A stretch of 64,000 nucleotides of DNA from Archegozetes longisetosus. Its lineage: Eukaryota; Arthropoda; Arachnida; Sarcoptiformes; Trhypochthoniidae. Under the pieces are notes generated by a model. That model was not told the DNA's origin. It saw only the letters and a list, made by a program, of their open reading frames with translations, and searched no databases. How positions within the stretch are numbered: position 1 is the stretch's first letter; the number at the start of each line of letters is the position of its first letter. Both the position numbers and the translations under genes were made by a program. Positions 58,061 through 64,000 of the stretch are shown piece after piece. The stretch spans positions 18,445,337 through 18,509,336 of the forward strand of contig JAEMBT020000009.1 of NCBI GenBank assembly GCA_018873245.2, written 5' to 3'.

Positions 58061-59005
58061 ATGAAGACAATTCTTGCGACTCAAATTGTGAAGATTCCCG
58101 AAAATGGTATGGATTGTTTGAATAATTATTTTAGAATTGTATTAATTGATAATTGATTGATACAGTGACCGTAAGCGTAAAGAACCGAACAGTTCGAGTT
58201 CGTGGTCCACGTGGTATTCTGGTTCGACAGTTTAACTCGCAACTTGACATGCAGTTGGTCGGCAAGAAACGTTTAAGAGTCCAGAAATGGTTCGGTAATC
58301 GTAAAGAGTTAGCAACTGTTCGTACAATTTGTTCTCATATCGAAAATATGATGGTTGGTGTAACTAAGGGATATCAGTATAAAATGAGAACAGTTTACGC
58401 TCATTTTCCTATTAACGTGACCACCAGCCAAAACAATTCAGTTGTAGAAATCAGAAACTTTTTGGGAGAGAAATATGTGCGAAGAGTTGAGATGCAACAA
58501 GGAGTCACTTGTGTCAACTCTACCGCTCAAAAGGATGAACTCATTCTTGAGGGCAATGATATCGAAGCTGTTTCTCGATCCGGTATTTAATCTTATATTT
58601 CTAAAATTGTTGGCTATCTCACTGATAGTTAGACACTGATATATTATCGCTGTGTAATCTCATATCTACCATAATGTTAGCATCAAAAGACATTTGAGTG
58701 TGAAATGTCCTTAAAACAATGACATTCACACCAAAAATTGAATGCAAGAATAATAGCCAATCCTCCACGTTTGGGTGCAAATCAATGCATAGCTGAACAC
58801 TAAATCACTGGCTATAAATCAAATTATCTTAATCTATGCTCATTTTTACTATTGAATATGAATAGTTTTCAAATATATTTAAAGTGAATTGTTTGAATTT
58901 TCAGCTGCGCTGATTCATCAATCAACTCTGGTTAAAAATAAAGATATCCGAAAATTTCTTGATGGAATTTATGTATCAGAGAAGACAAATGTGGTCAACG
59001 AATAA
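58061..59005 (+). CDS. RpL9: 60S ribosomal protein L9 (uL6)
   Basis: Structural protein of the large cytosolic ribosomal subunit. Exons: 58061-58106, 58166-58582, 58905-59005, giving 187 aa, about the usual length (190 in fly). It starts [15 protein letters not shown] and contains [43 protein letters not shown] and [14 protein letters not shown], all diagnostic of uL6. The stop codon TAA lies inside an AATAAA (59001-59006). The coding sequence is intact, unlike mesh and the cyclase. Confidence 0.97.
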
Positions 59006-59006
59006 A
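59001..59006 (+). terminator. Poly(A) signal overlapping the RpL9 stop codon
   Basis: GAATAAAG: the stop codon TAA (59003-59005) is embedded in AATAAA. A second AATAAA is at about 59054 (GAACAATAAAAAG). Either could direct cleavage. Confidence 0.5.
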
Positions 59007-59287
59007 GTTTGAAAAATATTTAACTAACTTTGTATCAAACTTTCAATTTTGAACAATAAAAAGTTATTGAAATTGAAGGAAAACAAAATTTATTTTGTAA
59101 TTAAAGATAAATATAAAAAAAAGATGTACAACGATTATGCAAAACATAAAAATACCGTAAATGTAAAATACACTAAAATACTAATTGATAAGTGCAATAA
59201 TTTACTATTTTATCACAAGTTGTGCTTTCGATCTATGGTGAGACTCGATTTAACTATCAATATAAGGCAATTAATGATTATTGTTGA

Positions 59288-61031
59288 TTAGAAATTAGGA
59301 AATTTAGGTTCACTTGGTTCGTGCGGGTCATCATGATCAAATTGCGAGTCACCTGATCCATAATTGTGATTCCTACCGTAACTACTAGATTGTGGCCCAA
59401 ATGGTCCATAATTGCCACTTTGAGCCGCAGCCAAAAACTTCTGGACCTGAGAAGCGGCTTCTTGTGGATCCATTTGTTTATTGACAGTCATTGTGACTTC
59501 ACTCATTTCCATGTAATTGTTGGGGTTTTTAGGATCACGATATGTGTATGACATCTTTTCTCCCCATGGTTTTCCGTTGTTGTTCTCCTTACCCATTAAT
59601 TCCTTCTTGAAGTTGGCTCTCGGGTCCTGTTTTCAAACCAAACAAGTTATTTAAAACTTTATTTTGAACGAATTAAGTAAATGCTGCTTCAAAAATGATG
59701 GACTCAATTTGTCTATTTATGCAAATTGTTGTTCTAGTTCAACATCAATTCAACTTTAATCTGATGTTTGAGCCCAGATTAATACTTTGAATATTTGAAA
59801 TTTTTATAAATCAAATCAATTTTTGAGGAATACATACATTTTGTGGATGAGGAAATCCTTGCGGTACATGAAAAGAAAATTCAGGATCTATTTTGACTGT
59901 ATTTTGACGATAGCTCTGTGATGGTTCTGAACGAAAGAAGTGTTGTCCATCTGGGTGACTGCCATAATTCGGTTGTTCGTATTCGAAATGTCCAGATTGT
60001 TTTGGCTGTTGAGGAGGTGGGGGAGGAGGAGGTGGTGCGGGCGGGCCGTGAAATATTGGACGATCGTAATGACCACTGGCCGATGCCTTCGGAAAATCGA
60101 AGTCGAAGGAGCTGAAATGAGGTGGATCGTACTGTTGTTGTTCTTGATGTTGATGCTGTTGGTTATTCGCAAAATCAGTTCTATGTTGCAGTTGTGGGTG
60201 ATTTGAACCAAAGTCTCTATGGTCACTGTCGGAATGAGATTTCGAATATTTGAATTGAAAAGTCTGTCCGCGAACATAACCCTTATTGTCATTATTGTTA
60301 TTGTTATGATCGAATGATCTATCGTTTTGGTTATTATTATTAAGATGAACTGATCCATCATTATGTTTGGGTTCTGTCTCACTCATTAGGACCACTTCGG
60401 TGAGTGTACTATTTCTGTCATCCTTCTTGATCTTATCGCCAAATTTCGGCAATCCATTGGCCAACACAAAAATAAGTGACAACAAGTAAATGATCCTCAA
60501 TTTCTAAACGACATAATTGAGAAACAACTTAAACCAAAGTATTAAATATCGAACTTATGGATCGCTGACAGCACAAAATATTTACAAGTTAGAGTATCTT
60601 TTCTCAAGTCTTAAAGAAGATTTGAGTCCACATTATAAATAGTATTCAAAATACAAGTAACCAAAAGTTTTAGACTTTGGTTAAATCTTTCAAATTGAAT
60701 AGTTTCGTAATACTAATCACGATATGACGTGATATTCAAAGTAATTATCTTAAGACAATTGTTTAAATGAGTTAAGGAAAAAAGACATTATAAAAGCTAA
60801 ACAAAAAGTTAGTCCAAAAGCAACAATATGGTAATTGACGGAAAATACTTGTATTAATATTGAGAATTAGCTAAAAAGAATATTTTGCAAACTAAATTTA
60901 ATGTATTTTGAAACATTGAATTATAATAAAATCTTAATGAAAGCCAAGAAACTTCGATGTTATATAAAAGTGATTAATTATTAAGCAGTAAATAACTGAT
61001 AGAAATGAATGAAAAGGATACATACCCTCAT
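59288..61031 (-). CDS. Secreted His/Asn/Gln/Pro-rich protein
   Basis: Family not recognised. Three coding exons: 61026-61031 (only ATG AGG), 60503-59838 and 59626-59288, all phase 0, giving 336 aa. The tiny first exon supplies the start: the long ORF itself has no upstream ATG before the hydrophobic LRIIYLLSLIFVLANG, which is a good signal peptide once MRK is added. The mature protein is low-complexity and hydrophilic: Asn-rich (NNNNQND), His/Gln-rich (NNQQHQHQEQQQ) and Pro-rich (APPPPPPPPQQP). A more ordered C-terminal exon follows, with KPWGEKMSYTYRDPKNPNNY and QEAASQVQKFLAAAQSG. A structural extracellular or cuticle-associated role is possible but not shown. Confidence 0.7.
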
Positions 61032-64000
61032 ACTCGCTGGCAGTACAGCAGATAAGTTGAAATTAGTTGGCAAACTAAGCCAAAGTGATTCTCGATTGCT
61101 TTAAACAGCTTATTAGAAGCAGTCGCAACAAAGATATTCTCTTTTGATAAGAATAGAGACCTCAAAACACTTAAAACGCTCCTCCTTTCAATTTTGATTT
61201 TCAGTTACGCTTAATTTGGTTTTGGGTCTCATAACAAATCTATTTTTTAGCGATTGTTTGCAAGTCAATGCGAACTGACTGCAATTGCCATCAAAGCCAC
61301 AGTCCTTGGAGTGAGTTTCAAAAGAAAAGAGAGATCGCATGAATGCCTCATTAAATTAGGTTAAATAGTGAAAATAAGCCACCAAATAAGAGAGTGCTAA
61401 CTTTTGCTACAAATACTAATTCATTTTTTAGGCATAAAATTAGTTAAATTCGAATAGAAGGTCACCAGTTTTGGCGATTAATTAAAATAGTACAAGTTAG
61501 AAGTTAAGTTTTTCATTTTATTTCTTTTAAGTTCAATCGAATTAGTAATTATAACAAAAAATAGTTTAAACTACTTTTCCGACGCATTAGTTTTCACTTC
61601 TAAAGAGCCTATTAAACAATCTATGCCTTCATTCTAGAAATCATATCAAGTCACTAGTTTAATAACAATAACCAATATTAGTTGTGCTAATTTGCTGATC
61701 AAATAAAGTAATATTTCGATATGAATGCAACTTCAATTAAAGTCAAGTCAAATCGATTCCTATCCAAATGAATGGTTTGTAAAATTGAAACATACATTCG
61801 AGGTGATCGTAGACGACAACTTATCTCGTTCGAAAAGTTTCAGTCCGTAAAGACATACACTTTTGATAACATATTAAGTGAAAAAGTTAACAAGACTCGT
61901 TATCACTCCCATTCTCAATTAGAATAAAGGTTCACTCTTTGTCTGTTTGTTTCTCTTAATTAATGTAAAAGTGTAGGAAAAGGTTTTGTGATTTTGTTCA
62001 ACAATATGTGATACGCACGATCTGTCACATTACAGGAACTATATTCTGTTTAAACAATTGATATGATTTATTTGAATTAATCATAATAATTATTCTGAAC
62101 AAGTAATGAACTGATAGCAGCAAATAAGTACAGTTTAACTAATATAATAATTATAATCAATAAGTATCTGTAAATGAGAAAGCTAAGTCTTTTATAATTG
62201 ACTCTACCGGCAAATTAGTTTTCAAGTTAAATATAGAAAATTATCAATTTGGCGTTGTATTTATCTCGCATGAAATCATCACGTTTTTCGTGTCACTTCA
62301 ATCGTATTGTTTTCTGGAAAGATCTTATACTCCATTTGACTTTCTGCTGCAAATATCATGACAAAAGTTTATTAACTTTTCAGTAATTATTATCATATTT
62401 GTTATAATTATAATTTTACGGACATCTAAATGACATAATTTTCGAACTTAGTTTCCTTATTGGGTTTTGTCCGGTAATAAATTAATATCGGAAATCAAAT
62501 TTCAATATTCTAGTTATTATAACATTCAAATGATTAATTAATATTGAATTGTTCACATGTTAATGTAATGTTGTTTTGCATGCCGACCAACCAAAATAAA
62601 TTAGAATCTTAGTCAAATATTTTGTCTATAAAACCTTACAGAGGAATTAAAGTCAAGCATGAGTTCAAATAAGTTTTGCCTTGCAAATTATACTGAAGGA
62701 AAACCAAAGTCTGCTCATTATTCATATGAACAATAACTTTCTTTGCAAAAATTTGATTAAAATTATAAAAAAATTCAGGTTTTATCTTACTTTTTCGTTT
62801 CGCATTTAAATTTTGGTGAAATATTGAACAAAACTAGAATCACCTGAAATGCATAAAATTTGATATTTCAAATTTCATAATGTTCTGCACAAATTAGTTT
62901 ATAACGACCCAATTTCATGCTTGAAATCGCTTTTTCTCTCAAATTGAGTCCGAAATTTAAAACAATGAAAAGTAAACAAATTGATGTTTAAATACTACCG
63001 AAAGCATTGAAGGCTTGATTATACGCAACAGGGTTATATTATTACCTTCTACTTAAAAGTGCAGGTAATTTGATTCAAAATTTGAATGTGATAATAATTG
63101 AAATTGTTTTGCCGAACTAATATCAGTTTATCGTTTTATGGCTGTCAAAGCTTTTTAGCCTACAAATAGAATTAAGCTCGTAATACAGTATTTGCAAATT
63201 CAATCAATCAGATTATCAGTCAATCAGACTATCAACTAATCATATAGATCTTGATCGATGTATTTAGCTTCAAGTAAGATCTATTAATGTGTTTTTTAGA
63301 GCTTTTAATTATTAATGAACTAATTTTAAAATTGAAAATATGAATGTATCAAATATGTATTTGGCAGTAAGACCTATCGCCTTTTTACATAAAGATAATT
63401 TCAAGCATTACAATATATTATACTATATCGCAATTTGAAAAACAGTTTTTGAAAATGTTTTGAAAACTCTTCGCTTTAAGTGATTTGTAAGAACATTTAT
63501 GATTATTAGACTACGTAAATGAGTCTATGTTTTCTAACTTCTAACCAATAAAAACGATTGACAAGTCAAGTGAATAACGGAGATAATATTTAAAACGACT
63601 GAAATTGTCATTTTTTTGAGCATATGCTTCATAAGGAAATATTTCAGATATTTTTGTTGTTTGCTCATTTTTTATGTTCAATCATCAAAGATTAAAGTTT
63701 TTATTGAAAAGTTTTATAGTGACTAACAGTGATTGAAATAACTGTTACGTTTTATAAAAATACTTCCTAAATAGTTTGTATTCATAAAACGAGTAGGTCT
63801 GTGTCTTATTCATTTATTAAGTTTCATGCCTATTTATTTTAATTAGTTTGATCATATTTAATCAAATTTATTAAGTTATCCGAGTAAACAATGATTACTA
63901 GTGGTTGAAGTATCGCACAAAAATATTAAATAAATTGAAATTGAATTTTTCGCTTTTAGATCTTTTTACTTGAAATCTAACTTTTTATTAGATACTAATG
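61032..64000. other. Intergenic, no gene seen
   Basis: 3 kb of AT-rich DNA with no ORF of note on either strand. The left part holds the promoter of the minus-strand gene starting at 61031. Around 63198-63243 is a short degenerate tandem (ATCAGAYTATCA units). Otherwise nothing is recognised. Confidence 0.5.

Noticed and set aside
59888-60382. Long overlapping ORFs on both strands at 60 kb
   Set aside because: Other-frame shadows of the low-complexity His/Asn/Pro-rich gene.
1-64000. tRNA, rRNA, CRISPR or bacterial-type operon features
   Set aside because: Looked for them by eye; none seen, and the DNA is eukaryotic with spliced genes.

Overview
The window is eukaryotic nuclear DNA, strongly AT-rich (roughly 70 percent by eye). 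Its genes are split by GT-AG introns from about 60 bp to several kb. The genes recognised are a Gyc88E-type atypical soluble guanylyl cyclase, a CD36-family receptor, an arthropod-type Mesh septate-junction protein, VCPKMT, EXOSC9, RpL9 and a rhodopsin-family GPCR. Together they point to an arthropod. Base composition and compact gene structure would suit a mite or another small chelicerate, but I cannot fix the taxon from this sequence alone.

Layout. 783-13699 (+) guanylyl cyclase in 15 coding exons, with three DNA-transposon-like inserts in its 4.6 kb fifth intron. 14303-19532 (+) CD36-type scavenger receptor, 9 exons, with a small TA-flanked MITE in intron 5. 19533-21201 is intergenic and holds a hAT-like remnant. 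21202-23078 (-) and 24076-24761 (-) are two small two-exon secreted-protein genes. 25787-30775 (-) mesh, 13 exons. 33122-33367 (+) an intronless cysteine-rich secreted peptide with a TATA box. 34359-35586 (-) VCPKMT. 35919-36158 (+) a lone exon that looks like a duplicated first exon of the large zinc-finger gene at 38000-41675 (+). 43180-44400 contains an inverted duplication and weak coding signals. 46564-51463 (+) GPCR. 52022-54474 is a cluster of three different terminal-inverted-repeat elements. 54858-55301 (+) a Thr-rich, probably GPI-anchored surface protein. 55935-57371 (-) EXOSC9 and 58061-59005 (+) RpL9 share a short divergent promoter. 59288-61031 (-) a His/Asn/Pro-rich secreted protein. 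61032-64000 has no gene I can support.

There is no operon-like logic. This is a mixture of housekeeping genes (exosome, ribosome, VCP methylation), signalling genes (cGMP synthesis, GPCR), epithelial and surface genes (Mesh, CD36, mucin-like protein) and several fast-evolving secreted proteins, separated by MITE-rich AT DNA. The points most worth checking are: two clean +1 homopolymer frameshifts in mesh and two unjoinable splice junctions in the cyclase (assembly error or decay); the duplicated zinc-finger first exon that could act as an alternative first exon; the GPCR with no DRY arginine; and the long foldback element with unequal 12-bp arrays and an 8-bp target duplication. I did not find a convincing novel multi-gene system.
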